DNA from: Sphingobacteriales bacterium
GTDB taxonomy: Bacteria > Bacteroidota > Bacteroidia > Chitinophagales > Chitinophagaceae
NCBI GenBank assembly: GCA_016708305.1
Contig: JADJGB010000008.1
Span: 62,001 to 126,000, forward strand
Reading direction: 5' to 3'
Length of the DNA stretch: 64,000 bases
A program made the translations under genes and the position numbers. This document shows, piece by piece, positions 50,931-60,244 of the stretch; positions within the stretch are counted from its first letter, which is position 1; each line of letters begins with the position of its first letter. The notes under the pieces were generated by a model. The model ran no database searches, was not told where the DNA came from, and worked only from the letters and a program-made list of their open reading frames with translations.

Positions 50931-52115
50931 ATGGGAGGTATCAATATAGTAAGAGCTAAAGGGCAACTGGGTCGTACCACACCTACCGAAGATGCGGTGG
51001 TATGCATGGTATTTAGCGGCACGGCTGTAGCTACAAAAATAGCGTTAAGCGAACCTAAACAAATCTTTAGCAGCGATGCGCTGGAAGACCTGGGTATGAC
51101 CGAAGGCAATAATCCTGTTGCTTACAGGGATATTATGGACTTTTACGGTAAAGCCGGTGAAGGCGCAGAACTCAACTTCATGCTGGTAAGCGATGCTACC
51201 AACCTAACCGACATCTGCAATGTAACCAATGATATAGCCAAAAAGCTGATCACCTTTACTCAGGACAGGGGAGTGATACTGCTGGTGAACCGTAAACCTG
51301 CTGCAGGTTACACTGCTACCATTACCAATGGTATGGATAATGACGTGTGGAACGCCATAACAAAACTAAACGAAATGGCAGTGCAGTATCAAACTAAAAA
51401 TGCTCCGTTTGTGGGCATACTGCCGGCCCTGTATTTTGATACAACCAAAATAAGCGAAATCCCGCTCCGTAGCACACTGACTACTGATAATGTGGCTTTG
51501 AGTACTGCCTGCGAAAAAGCAGACGGACACATCAGCATGGGAGCATTGGCCGGATGGCTGGTAAGGCATCAGGTAAGCGAAAACTTTAGCCGAATTGCCA
51601 GTGGACCGATATTCAACACGGGGTTCTTCCCTGATATGGTGCCGTCGCTCAACCTGAAAAACGCCTGGAGTGCCATCAACAATAAAGCTTTTATGTACCT
51701 GTACAAAGAACCGGGCAAACAGGGTTACTTTTTCAATGATGACAGCACCATGACCACTGTAAGCAGCGATTACAGCTCTATCAGCTGGAACCGCACCATC
51801 AACAAAGTGCACAGGATAGCCTATACAACGCTGGTAGAAAAGCTGAGGGATGACGTGGACATCAACCCGGTAACCGGCAAGGTAGAAACCTCGCTATTGA
51901 GCGACTGGGAAAGCGATGTAGAAAACGACATCATTGCAAACATGGTAAATACGGGAGTAACCAAAAAACCAGAAATAAGCGGTGTGAAGTGCATTATAGA
52001 CCCTAACAGCGATATACTCAACGATAAGCTGGACGTAACCATCCAGATAGTGAGGCGCGGCCAGGTGAAAACCTTCAACGTGAAAATTGGCTACGTGCGT
52101 AAGATTGAGGAATAA
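50931..52115 (+). CDS. Contractile tail sheath protein (DUF2586)
   Basis: 394 residues. GGINIVRAKGQLGRTTPTED, PVAYRDIMDFYGKAGEGAEL, SRIASGPIFNTGFFPDMVPS and the C-terminal domain DKLDVTIQIVRRGQVKTFNV match DUF2586 sheath proteins. It makes the phage a myophage. Followed 29 bp later by the tube gene. Confidence 0.88.
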   Translation: MGGINIVRAKGQLGRTTPTEDAVVCMVFSGTAVATKIALSEPKQIFSSDALEDLGMTEGNNPVAYRDIMDFYGKAGEGAELNFMLVSDATNLTDICNVTNDIAKKLITFTQDRGVILLVNRKPAAGYTATITNGMDNDVWNAITKLNEMAVQYQTKNAPFVGILPALYFDTTKISEIPLRSTLTTDNVALSTACEKADGHISMGALAGWLVRHQVSENFSRIASGPIFNTGFFPDMVPSLNLKNAWSAINNKAFMYLYKEPGKQGYFFNDDSTMTTVSSDYSSISWNRTINKVHRIAYTTLVEKLRDDVDINPVTGKVETSLLSDWESDVENDIIANMVNTGVTKKPEISGVKCIIDPNSDILNDKLDVTIQIVRRGQVKTFNVKIGYVRKIEE

Positions 52116-52144
52116 AAATACTAAGCAACTAAAACTAACTGATT

Positions 52145-52555
52145 ATGAGTATCAATACTACAGAATTTGCATGGAGCGATATTACGGTAACGGCAATGGG
52201 CAGAACCTTTGAGCGCATACTGGCAATAGAATACGATGTGGAGCAGGAGAAAAAGCAGATATACGGTCGTGGCAAAAAAGTGAAAGGCATACAACGCCAG
52301 AACGAAAAACCGGTGGGTAAACTGACCATTGGTCAGAGCGAACTGGAAGCAATGATTGCGGCTGCAGGCGGAAAAGTAACTGAATTAGTGATGGACATTC
52401 AGGTGCATTACTTAGACAGCGACAAAGGCGCCATTGTGAAAGACAGAATTGTGGGCGCCGAATTTACCAAAGCTCCCAAAAGCATGAAACAGGGCGATAG
52501 CGATATGGAAGTAGAATTGGAGTTCATTGCGATGGACATCCTGTACAACCAGTAA
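52145..52555 (+). CDS. Tail tube protein
   Basis: 136 residues, beta-rich: MSINTTEFAWSDITVTAMGR, QKPVG-like QNEKPVGKLTIGQSELEAMI and KGAIVKDRIVGAEFTKAPKS. Length, position behind the sheath and the strand-rich pattern fit a gpM-like tube subunit. Exact family not certain. Confidence 0.75.
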   Translation: MSINTTEFAWSDITVTAMGRTFERILAIEYDVEQEKKQIYGRGKKVKGIQRQNEKPVGKLTIGQSELEAMIAAAGGKVTELVMDIQVHYLDSDKGAIVKDRIVGAEFTKAPKSMKQGDSDMEVELEFIAMDILYNQ

Positions 52556-52590
52556 AATCTGAACTAAAGTAACCAGTCAATCAATACAAT

Positions 52591-52989
52591 ATGAGTAAGA
52601 AAGAAACAAACGAAAAAGTGATTATCCCGGGCGGGGAAGATGTAATCATTCCAGATACGGATACCGTTGCCGAAACTGATATTTCAGGCCTAAGCGGTTA
52701 TCTGGCGCCGGACCAGGTGGCAGAACTTAAAAAAACACATGGCACTGAAATACACGAAGTGGTGGTGGGCGATAAAGTGGCCTATTTCAAAAAAGCCAGC
52801 CGTGCCACATTGCGGGCTGCCCTTTCCTTTATAGACAAAGACCGGCTGAAATACATGGAAATTATTTTGGTCAACTGTTTTGTCGGTGGTGACAGAACGG
52901 TGTTGGAAAATGATGATGACCTGTACGGCCTTGTAGATGTGGTTCCGGAACTGACCAAGGGAAAGCTGGCACGTATAAAAAAGTATTAG
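52591..52989 (+). CDS. Tail assembly chaperone, zero-frame product
   Basis: 132 residues (MSKKETNEKVIIPGGEDVII). YFKKASRATLRAALSFIDKD and FVGGDRTVLENDDDLYGLVD fit tail chaperones encoded before the tape measure gene. The final codons hold the slippery site A-AAA-AAG, so part of the ribosomes should continue in the -1 frame. It helps fold and load the tape measure protein. Confidence 0.85.
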   Translation: MSKKETNEKVIIPGGEDVIIPDTDTVAETDISGLSGYLAPDQVAELKKTHGTEIHEVVVGDKVAYFKKASRATLRAALSFIDKDRLKYMEIILVNCFVGGDRTVLENDDDLYGLVDVVPELTKGKLARIKKY

Positions 52990-53150
52990 AGGAAGCCGAC
53001 GGCAGTTACCGTCGCAACTTCCTGTTGTACATAGATACTCAGATTCGTTATCACTTAAAAATGGATCCTGACGGACTAAATGATGAAGAATGGGCGGCCA
53101 CCTATGCAGTTCTTCAGGATATACGCAAAAAAGAGGCCGGAGAAAAATGA
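52591..53150 (+). CDS. Tail assembly chaperone, -1 frameshift fusion product
   Basis: After slipping at 52977-52983 the -1 frame reads VLEEADGSYRRNFLLYIDTQ, RYHLKMDPDGLNDEEWAATY and ends QDIRKKEAGEK at TGA 53148-53150, giving about 186 residues. The downstream part has no start codon or ribosome site of its own, which supports frameshifting. This is the gpG/gpGT logic known from lambda, P2 and Mu-like tails. Confidence 0.85.
52977..53023 (+). promoter_or_regulatory. Programmed -1 frameshift signal
   Basis: Slippery heptamer A AAA AAG (52977-52983), 6-nt spacer, then a two-part stem: AGGAAG with CTTCCT and CGACGG with CCGTCG around the loop CAGTTA (52990-53023). The zero-frame stop TAG sits in the spacer. 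Confidence 0.9.
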
Positions 53151-53198
53151 TAATGAATTGCCTTCTTGAAAAACAGGAAGGCAATTGCATAAGAAGCC

Positions 53199-55844
53199 AT
53201 GAGCAAAGGGATTGAATACATATTGACAGTTATAGACCGTGCTACAGAGCCCTTTAGGAAACTGTATGGCAATATTGACGGCGCTTCGGCTTCTTTTGAT
53301 AAGTTCAAAAAGGATGCTTCGTCCAAAATGGGCGATATTACAAAAAGCGCCGAAAAAGCCGGATCGGGTATTGGCGCTGCCTTTGCAAAAGCTAAAGAAA
53401 CCGCCACCGACCACCTGAATCAAATAGGCAGTAAGACAGATGTGCTCCTGAACAAAGGTTTTGGCAGCCTGAACAATGCTGCTCAAATGGCTATCGGTGC
53501 AAAACACAGGGAACAGGGTTTGGGTATAAGAGCCAAAACCAAAGAGGTGATAGAAACAGTGCGGCAGTTTAGTATTAAAGATTTTGCTACCGCTAAACTG
53601 CAACAGATAAAAGACCGGTTTGCTGCCATCAAAGATAAGGTGGCGGGTTTCAGCATCAAGGATTATGCTACTGCAAAGCTGCTGCCCATTCAACAGAAAA
53701 TTGCCGCAGTCAAAGATAAGGTGGCGGGTTTCAGCATCAAGGATTATGCTACTGCAAAGCTGCTTCCCATTCAACAGAAAATTGCCGCAGTCAAAGATAA
53801 AGTGGTAGGTTTCAGCATCAAGGATTATGCTACTGCAAAGCTGCTGCCCATTCAACAGAAAATTGCCGCAGTCAAAGATAAAGTGGCTGAAATAAGCATC
53901 CGGGATATGGAAAGCGGAGCGCTTACCCGTATCATTGGCAGCGCTAATAATGCCACTCATGCTTTGCTGGGATTGCGTAGTGCAGCGCCCAGCCTTGGCA
54001 TACGAGACAGGGTGTCGGCCAATGTGAACAAAATCAAATCAAATCTGGGAGGTCTAAAAGATAAGATGCTTCGGTTGAATGTTCGCGATATGGCAAGCGG
54101 CGTAGTAGCAAGGGTGAAAACAGGTCTTTCGGGATTGCGCGATAAAACGGTGAGGATACATACTGAAGGAGGCGGGCTGTTTGGTAAGGCTGGCGGGTTG
54201 CTAAACATGATTGGTGGTCCCTTGATTGCCGGTGGCATTAGCATAGGAGCATTATTAGGTGGCGCCATCAGTAAGGGTATGGAAAACGACCTGCAGAAAA
54301 CTAATATTACCACACTGATGAGGGGTAATGTGGAAAAAGCCAATCAACTATTTAGTGAGCTGAGCGATTATAGCATCAAGACCCCTTATGAGAAAGCCGA
54401 TGTGATAGATGCTCAAAAAACAATGATGAGTTTTGGGCTGGAAAGCGAAGCGGCTTTTGGTAAGCTGAGGAATATTGGAGACATAGCAATGGGCGATGCA
54501 GGTAAAATGAAAAGCCTTACGTTGGCTTTTGCACAGGCTACCAGCGCCGGTAAGTTGCAAGGGCAGGATTTGCTTCAAATGATCAATGCCGGTTTCAATC
54601 CCTTGCAGGTGATTAGTGAACGCACAGGAGAAAGCATGGCCAGCCTGAAAGACAGAATGGCTAAAGGAGGTATCAGCGCCAAAGAGTTGGCAGGAGCGTT
54701 TGAAATGGCTACCGACAGTCAGGGACTGTTTTACAGAGGCGCCGAGAAAGCGAGCGAAACCTTTGCCGGAAAAGTAAGCAATCTCAAAGATGCCGTAAGC
54801 GAAGGGTTGATAAGCGTGTACGAGAAGCTGAAACCGATGCTTATGCCACTGATAGATGCGATGATAGGCGGAGTGGGTAAAATGGCAGGTTTTGTAATAA
54901 AAATATTCGATTCCGTAAAGTCGGCTATCGCATGGGTGTGGAACAAAATAAAAGAAGGCAGTCCTATAATATTGGCCCTTACAGCCGTAATGGCTGGGTT
55001 TGCCACCCAGATGCTGGTAAGCAAGCTGATAACACTGGGTATGGCAGGCGCATCGGCAGTGGCGACAGCCGCGCAATGGGCGCTAAATGCAGCTATGACA
55101 GCTAATCCGATTGGATTGGTGATAGCCGGAGTTATTGCCCTGATTGGACTGATAGCCTATCTTATATATCGTTATGACGGATGGGGCGCTGCCTGGCAAA
55201 ATTTAGTGTCATTTCTGGACAACAGTTGGCAATTGTTTAAACAGGTGTTTATTACTACCTGGTTGCAGACTGAAAATGTTTTTCTGACCGGTATAGCAAA
55301 GCTGAAGGTTGCCTGGTTGAGCTTTAAGAGTTTGTGGGATGCAGATGCAGCGGCAGCCGGTATGGCCAAGATTGCAGATGACCAGCAATCCAGGATGAAA
55401 GCCATAGCCGACAGCCGGCAGAAGGAAGCCACGTTTTCGGCTAATGCCGCTAATGCATGGCAGGGCATTGAGCTGAAGAAAAACAATAAGACATGGAGTG
55501 ATGCAGTTGGCAGCATAAAGGAAAAGCTGATACCCAAAACCGGAGCCGCTGCCGTAGCTGCCGACCTGAGCAAAGAAAGCAGCAAGACAAAAAGAGCCAC
55601 ACAAAAAGATGAGGAGGCCGGCAAGAAGGCCGCAGGTGCCGGTGCAGGCAGGGCTAAAGGTATTAACGAAGGCGGAAGCAGACCCACTACTATTAATATT
55701 ACTATAGGCAAGCTTCAAGACCAGCTAATAGTGAATGCCGGAAACCTGAAAGAAGCAGCCAAGCAGGCAGGTAATGATGTGGTAAACGAACTGCTGATGG
55801 CGCTGAACAGTGTAGATAAAAAAGGAGGAGCCGCTTATGAGTAG
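53199..55844 (+). CDS. Tail tape measure protein
   Basis: 881 residues. Coiled-coil N-terminus; a repeat zone at about 125-235 (FSIKDYATAKLLPIQQKIAA three times plus a degenerate copy); a glycine-rich hydrophobic segment (GGLLNMIGGPLIAGGISIGA, about 330); the tape-measure domain (SIKTPYEKADVIDAQKTMMS, FAQATSAGKLQGQDLLQMIN); and several membrane-like helices (about 585-660). It sets tail length and enters the cell with DNA. The 3' end overlaps the next gene by eight bases. Confidence 0.92.
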   Translation: MSKGIEYILTVIDRATEPFRKLYGNIDGASASFDKFKKDASSKMGDITKSAEKAGSGIGAAFAKAKETATDHLNQIGSKTDVLLNKGFGSLNNAAQMAIGAKHREQGLGIRAKTKEVIETVRQFSIKDFATAKLQQIKDRFAAIKDKVAGFSIKDYATAKLLPIQQKIAAVKDKVAGFSIKDYATAKLLPIQQKIAAVKDKVVGFSIKDYATAKLLPIQQKIAAVKDKVAEISIRDMESGALTRIIGSANNATHALLGLRSAAPSLGIRDRVSANVNKIKSNLGGLKDKMLRLNVRDMASGVVARVKTGLSGLRDKTVRIHTEGGGLFGKAGGLLNMIGGPLIAGGISIGALLGGAISKGMENDLQKTNITTLMRGNVEKANQLFSELSDYSIKTPYEKADVIDAQKTMMSFGLESEAAFGKLRNIGDIAMGDAGKMKSLTLAFAQATSAGKLQGQDLLQMINAGFNPLQVISERTGESMASLKDRMAKGGISAKELAGAFEMATDSQGLFYRGAEKASETFAGKVSNLKDAVSEGLISVYEKLKPMLMPLIDAMIGGVGKMAGFVIKIFDSVKSAIAWVWNKIKEGSPIILALTAVMAGFATQMLVSKLITLGMAGASAVATAAQWALNAAMTANPIGLVIAGVIALIGLIAYLIYRYDGWGAAWQNLVSFLDNSWQLFKQVFITTWLQTENVFLTGIAKLKVAWLSFKSLWDADAAAAGMAKIADDQQSRMKAIADSRQKEATFSANAANAWQGIELKKNNKTWSDAVGSIKEKLIPKTGAAAVAADLSKESSKTKRATQKDEEAGKKAAGAGAGRAKGINEGGSRPTTINITIGKLQDQLIVNAGNLKEAAKQAGNDVVNELLMALNSVDKKGGAAYE
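53631..53873 (+). repeat. Three tandem 81-bp repeats inside the tape measure gene
   Basis: Units start at 53631, 53712 and 53793, nearly identical, encoding 27 residues each; a fourth partial copy begins at 53874 and a degenerate one precedes. In-frame gain or loss of units would change tail length. Confidence 0.9.
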
Positions 55845-56212
55845 TATATCTTTATCGACCCTGTTGGCAAGGCTGTCACCTAAAACCGGATTTCCTTTCC
55901 CGACCGGACCGAAAAGAGGCGAAGGCAAAAGAGTGCAAACGGGGTTTGAAGATAATCGCACCACGCTTAAAAACCAGTATGACAGCAAAGGCAACCCTGT
56001 TGTGCTGGTTACCGACGAAAATCTGGGACGTTACGAGTTTATGCCCGTATATATTGATGACGGGTTGAAAAAATACGAACTGCCTAACGCTGTAGTGATG
56101 ATCAGTGGTGAAAAAGGCATAATAGAAACCGATATTGTGGATAGGGGAACCGTGTTTGAAAAGGTGTATGAAAGGCCTTACGAGATAAGGGCTCACCATT
56201 ATTTACTGGGGA

Positions 56213-57285
56213 CTAGGCAAAAAGTTTATGCAGTCTGAAAAGAAAGAATTTGGTATCGGTTACGCCTCTAAGGTTAGCCCTGAATAGTTTTATTTTAGCG
56301 TTGAATGATTCTGCATTGGCATTTGTATTTCGGTTATTGAAGAAATTAAGTATGTTATCTAAATTATATTTTACGGTATTAGCAACGGTATAAAACTCTT
56401 TTAATGCCTGCTCTTGTACTTTTTGTATCCATTGTTCAAACGCTGTCTTAGCAGATGCTTTTTGTTGGTTTTCGTATATGTTTCTAAAGGCTAAAGTTTG
56501 GTGGTAAGCAGTTTCTAATTCAGGGAAATATTTGAATAACAGGGTGGCTCTTTGTATTTGATTTTCTGTCCAGTCGTTTTGTTTTTTGGCTAAAATATAT
56601 TTGCACCTTGCCAGTAATTGTTTGGGTGTTTCACCATTTTCCAGCATTACTGGTTCATATTTTATTTGTTGTTCTTTAGCCTTTTTAATGGCTGCATTTT
56701 CTTTGTCTAATTCTTTCCATCGCAGGTTTATTCTTATGTGTTGCAAGGCTTCCATTGCCAGTTTTATTACATGGAATCTGTCGGTAACCAGAGTGGCATT
56801 TGTAAATACCTGCTTTACGGCAGCTTCCATGTTTTTTGCCATATCAAGAGTGACTTCTTTTACCTGCAAACGCTTGTGTTCACAAAGTTTCATTAGGGTG
56901 GTTATAATGTCTTTAGATAGTGTTCCTTTGATGACGGCTACCAATGTACCCTGCTTTGCCCTGCCGTTTTTGTTGGTAACAAATGTGTATAATTCTCCTT
57001 TGGATAAACTTAGTTCATCTATGCTTAGGTAGGCTCCAATGTTGTCCGGAAAAAGAAGATAATCTTCGCAGTGAGTGAGCTGGTTCCAGTCTTTAAAACC
57101 ACTGCTATACTTTTATAATGACGGTTTAATTTTGAAGGCTGTATCTGATGGTAACCAGCTATGTTGCTGATAGTATCAACCTTTGTATCAACCTGTACCT
57201 TTTAAAAATCCGATAGTTCTTTGGTTAACCCTGAACCTTCGGCTACAAATGAAAAGTCGTTTCTGATAATTTTACCAGCCTCTTT
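56213..57285 (-). pseudogene. ISAon1-type transposase (ORF2), frameshifted
   Basis: The open part 56213-56944 contains the DDE_Tnp_ISL3 core (EVTLDMAKNMEAAVKQVFTN, TLVTDRFHVIKLAMEALQHI, FNNRNTNANAESFNAKIKLF). In the same frame upstream are YLLFPDNIGAYLSIDELSLS and KGELYTFVTNKNGRAKQGTL. Further upstream NDFSFVAEGSGLTKELSDFL (near 57264) and HQIQPSKLNRHYK lie in other frames; an A-run near 57115 and a site near 57200 cause this. As written no full transposase is made. Confidence 0.75.
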
Positions 57286-57546
57286 TTATGTCGCCAGCGT
57301 CTTCTTTTTTATTGCCAAATAAACTGCTTTGCCACGGACTAGGAAATCCTGTAGTGTTATCTCCGTAAAACCTTTTGACTCATATTGGGTACCATCCACA
57401 TCTCCCAATATCATATTCCGTTCTTCCAATGAAATCTGAAAATAAACTGACCTGTCCTTTACAAAGCATAGTTCATCTATACCTGTAATATCAAAATATT
57501 CCAATAACCCCTTGGGTAAAAAATGACCGATATATGATGTATCCAT
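57286..57546 (-). CDS. ISAon1-type transposase N-terminal protein (ORF1)
   Basis: 86 residues (MDTSYIGHFLPKGLLEYFDI). YFQISLEERNMILGD and YESKGFTEITLQDFLVRGKA match the small first ORF of Bacteroidota ISAon1-type elements. Its stop is directly followed by ORF2 in the same frame. Confidence 0.8.
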   Translation of the reverse strand: MDTSYIGHFLPKGLLEYFDITGIDELCFVKDRSVYFQISLEERNMILGDVDGTQYESKGFTEITLQDFLVRGKAVYLAIKKKTLAT

Positions 57547-57887
57547 GCAACAAAATTAGGCGTACTCCCCATTTAATGAAAGTGACCCGAGATAAGCATC
57601 ATCTGCACCATTCAGCATGAAGACCGTAAAAGCTGGCCGGCTGAAAGATATGCAGAAATGGCTGAGCTGTACCGTGGTAAACGAACAGATGAGCAGGGCA
57701 AAGAAATTGCAGGTCGTGATCTGGTTACCTTTACCTGTGCGCTCACGTGGCCGTTTTTGCATCCGGCAGAAGAAAACAATTTTTTGATTACCAAAATTGC
57801 AATTCTTGACAATGAGGGTAGTGAAGACACCGAAGTGATACAGATAGACGGGAAAAGCAATGTAGAATTTGAAATGGTTATAGACTG

Positions 57888-58892
57888 ATGTATCTGGGTA
57901 CAATGACAGGAGAAGTGAAAATGGGCAGTTACCGGCTGAAAGGGTTTCACTCATGTGAGATAAAAAAGAGTGTGCACCAGATTATACAGACGGCAGTAGT
58001 AGAAATTCCTGCTTCGGCTTTGATGCACAATAATGACAAAAAGGAGCGGATAAATGTGGCCGATAAAATAAAGGAAGGTGATGCAATATCCATCAGTTTT
58101 GGATATGATTATAAGAATAATAATGAATTTGCCGGGTTCATTCGTAAGATTGACAAGAAGATACCAATAACATTGACCTGCGAAGATGCGATGAGCCTGT
58201 TTAGAAAAGTGAGCATCAAAAAAACTTATAACTGCTCTTTGAAAGAAGTACTTGATAACCTTGCCGATGAGGTAAATAAAGCAAAAAATGCCGGAATAAC
58301 GGTGGATAATGAAGTGCCTGATATACCGGTGCCCAACTTTATTGTGGATAACAAAAGCGCTCTATGGGTTTTGCAGCAATTGAAAGACTGGTATCCAATG
58401 ATCAGCATCAGGCTAAATGGCAACAGGCTGCTATGTAGAATGTTGTATAGTGCAAAAGCTGACCATAAAGTTAAGTACGCTATCAACGGACCCAGATGTA
58501 ATACAGTGGATGTAGGCCAGCTGGAATACATTACAGAAATCAAGTCGGTAAAAGTAGTGCTGGAAATGACTAAGGCAAACGGCAAGGTGGTGAAAATGGA
58601 ATATGGCGACAGCAATGCCGAAGAGGTGGTAACCCGACAGGTGAAAAAAGAAATGAGTGCCGATGTGCTGAAACAAATAGCTGATTGCGAGATGATTAAA
58701 CATTCGTACACGGGTTTTAAAGGAAGCTTTACCACCATGCTTACCCCTTATATAGAACTCGATACGGTAGCCAGCATAGAGGACCCGCAGTTTGGCCGCA
58801 ATGGGAATGTATATATAGGAACAGTTGTTACCTCCTTTAGTACAACCGGAGGAGGAAGAAGAAATGTAGAAATAGACTTTAAATTGAGATGA
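57888..58892 (+). CDS. Baseplate hub/late control D-like protein
   Basis: 334 residues. RLKGFHSCEIKKSVHQIIQT, FGYDYKNNNEFAGFIRKIDK and KKTYNCSLKEVLDNLADEVN are the tandem beta domains of gpD/gp44-like hubs; the C-terminus ends TSFSTTGGGRRNVEIDFKLR. The start overlaps the split DUF6046-like gene by one base, and the end overlaps the spike gene. Confidence 0.8.
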   Translation: MYLGTMTGEVKMGSYRLKGFHSCEIKKSVHQIIQTAVVEIPASALMHNNDKKERINVADKIKEGDAISISFGYDYKNNNEFAGFIRKIDKKIPITLTCEDAMSLFRKVSIKKTYNCSLKEVLDNLADEVNKAKNAGITVDNEVPDIPVPNFIVDNKSALWVLQQLKDWYPMISIRLNGNRLLCRMLYSAKADHKVKYAINGPRCNTVDVGQLEYITEIKSVKVVLEMTKANGKVVKMEYGDSNAEEVVTRQVKKEMSADVLKQIADCEMIKHSYTGFKGSFTTMLTPYIELDTVASIEDPQFGRNGNVYIGTVVTSFSTTGGGRRNVEIDFKLR

Positions 58893-59455
58893 AAGGAGCC
58901 GCAGAACTTAAAGAATTGATAAAGAGCCTAAACGACAGGGGTATTGGCGACATACTGCTGGCAACGGTAAAGAAGGTGGATGAAGGAACATGTAGCTGCA
59001 AGGTAACGGTGGATGGGATGGAAATTGTAAACGTGCGGTTGAAAGCCGTGAAGGATGAAAAACCCTCGCTGAAGATATTTCCCAAGGAAGGTTCCGATGT
59101 GCTTATCCAGCGGATAACCGATGGCGACTACATGGTAGTGATGATGACCGAACAGGTGAAAGTGGTGTGGGAAATGGATGGCAGTCCGCCTCCTGCATCG
59201 CTGACCATAGACGGAAAAAGCGGCGGAAAGGTGTTGCTGCATGCCGATGGTGGCAGTACCAAAATAGAAATGGACACTAAAGTACGGGTGAGAAACCAAA
59301 TATACGGTCTGCTGGAGTTGATACATGAATTCATTGATATATGCAAGGACGAAATACACATGACCAATGCAGGGCCTACGGTGAGCCTGAACCCTGCAAA
59401 CAAGGTGCTGTTTACGGTGTTGAAAGAAAAATTCAGTAAACTATTAAAAAATTGA
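58889..59455 (+). CDS. Baseplate spike protein (gpV-like)
   Basis: 188 residues. An OB-like part (VKKVDEGTCSCKVTVDGMEI, PKEGSDVLIQRITDGDYMVV) is followed by short beta turns (SLTIDGKSGGKVLLHADGGS) and a helical end. This is the layout of gpV/gp45 spikes that pierce the outer membrane. ATGA overlap with the hub gene. Confidence 0.75.
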   Translation: MKGAAELKELIKSLNDRGIGDILLATVKKVDEGTCSCKVTVDGMEIVNVRLKAVKDEKPSLKIFPKEGSDVLIQRITDGDYMVVMMTEQVKVVWEMDGSPPPASLTIDGKSGGKVLLHADGGSTKIEMDTKVRVRNQIYGLLELIHEFIDICKDEIHMTNAGPTVSLNPANKVLFTVLKEKFSKLLKN

Positions 59456-59456
59456 T

Positions 59457-59687
59457 ATGGCATTAAATAAAGGAGCTTTGATGGCAGGGATAAAAGGGGC
59501 GCTGGATGCTGCAGCCGCAATGGAAGAGGGCGCTGCCGCAGCCCGGGTGATGCTGGCCGACCAGATAGCCACAGCAATAGATGGTTATGTAAGAAGCGCG
59601 GATGTACTGCCGGGTATTACAGTGGTTACTACAGGAACTGCTACTAACCACACCGGAGCTACAACGGTTAACGGTAAACTTGGATAG
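59457..59687 (+). CDS. Small Ala/Gly/Thr-rich phage protein
   Basis: 76 residues (MALNKGALMAGIKGALDAAA). N-terminal helices and a Thr/Gly-rich end ITVVTTGTATNHTGATTVNG. Between spike and gp25 in other phages such genes are PAAR-tip or baseplate helpers; no metal-binding residues are obvious, so function is open. Confidence 0.6.
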   Translation: MALNKGALMAGIKGALDAAAAMEEGAAAARVMLADQIATAIDGYVRSADVLPGITVVTTGTATNHTGATTVNGKLG

Positions 59688-59694
59688 TATTGCA

Positions 59695-59991
59695 ATGACA
59701 GATTTAGTATTAGATACCGATTATGACCTGGAAATGAATGGCAACAATGTAAAGTTGAGCAATGGTGTGCAACAGCATCAGGAGTTGTTGTTGGTGATGA
59801 ATAAAGGCGAGTTTAAGGAAAATCCGATTGCAACGGTAGGTATAGTGAACTACCTGAGAGATGATAATATACCCGGTATGCTACAGGAGGTAAGAACACG
59901 ATTTATAAACGATGGTATGGATGTGCGAAGCATTGGTTATGACGAAGAAAACGGAAGTTTAAAGTATGAAGCGGATTATAAGATTCAATGA
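59695..59991 (+). CDS. gp25/gpW-like baseplate wedge protein
   Basis: 98 residues from the ATG at 59695 (MTDLVLDTDYDLEMNGNNVK). NGVQQHQELLLVMNKGEFKE and RDDNIPGMLQEVRTRFINDG are the gp25-like lysozyme-fold features. Upstream in-frame ORF sequence from 59602 lies inside the previous gene and is not needed. Overlaps the next gene by 26 bp. Confidence 0.78.
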   Translation: MTDLVLDTDYDLEMNGNNVKLSNGVQQHQELLLVMNKGEFKENPIATVGIVNYLRDDNIPGMLQEVRTRFINDGMDVRSIGYDEENGSLKYEADYKIQ

Positions 59992-60238
59992 TCAGACAGT
60001 AGCTGATGTGTGTGTGCAACAGTACGGCACCATGGAGGTAATAGGAAACCTGTGTGTAGCCAATGACGTGCAAATAACCGACACCACCAAAGATGTCATG
60101 TTTATAGAAGACGAAAAGGTAAATAAACGTGTAGTCGAAATGCTGAACAAGAAAGAAAACCGTCCTGCTACGGGTTTGGTGGATCCCATAGCGGATGGCA
60201 TAGGGTTTTGGAGAGCAGGAATTGACTACATAATATAA
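59966..60238 (+). CDS. Tail protein X/LysM-like small baseplate protein
   Basis: 90 residues (MKRIIRFNDQTVADVCVQQY). GTMEVIGNLCVANDVQITDT and the overall size fit gpX-like tail proteins with a LysM-type motif. The 26-bp overlap with the gp25 gene is tight phage coupling. Confidence 0.6.
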   Translation: MKRIIRFNDQTVADVCVQQYGTMEVIGNLCVANDVQITDTTKDVMFIEDEKVNKRVVEMLNKKENRPATGLVDPIADGIGFWRAGIDYII

Positions 60239-60244
60239 TAATGT

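Larger units (their letters stand above)
56190..57588. mobile_element. ISL3-family (ISAon1-type) insertion sequence, 1399 bp
   Basis: Ends GGCTCACC and (complement) GGGTCACT, with 22 of 29 terminal positions matching without gaps, including TGGGGA. Target duplication GAGATAAG at 56182-56189 and 57589-57596; 8 bp is usual for ISL3. Two minus-strand ORFs inside encode the transposase. Confidence 0.88.
55837..57888 (+). pseudogene. DUF6046-like tail protein interrupted by an insertion sequence
   Basis: The first part (55837-56189) reads MSSISLSTLLARLSPKTGFP to EKVYERPYEI; the rest (57597-57888) reads SIICTIQHEDRKSWPAERYA to NVEFEMVID. Removing the insertion sequence and one 8-bp target copy rejoins them in frame as a 214-residue protein with no other lesion. 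The joined YEI-SII strand fits DUF6046 proteins between tape measure and hub. Loss should block tail assembly, so the prophage is likely defective in virion formation. Confidence 0.85.

Noticed and set aside
53631..53873. CRISPR-like array
   Set aside because: Repeats are 81 bp, tandem without spacers, and lie in frame inside a gene.
53076..53960. Long minus-strand ORF opposite the tape measure gene
   Set aside because: It is a shadow of the 81-bp repeats; repeats keep the opposite frame open.
56181..57596. 9-bp target duplication CGAGATAAG
   Set aside because: The 8-bp reading GAGATAAG gives ungapped inverted ends and fits ISL3 habits; the extra C is counted as the element's end.
57658..57888. 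Independent 76-residue gene after the insertion sequence
   Set aside because: It is the 3' part of the tail gene split by the insertion sequence; joining restores one frame from 55837.
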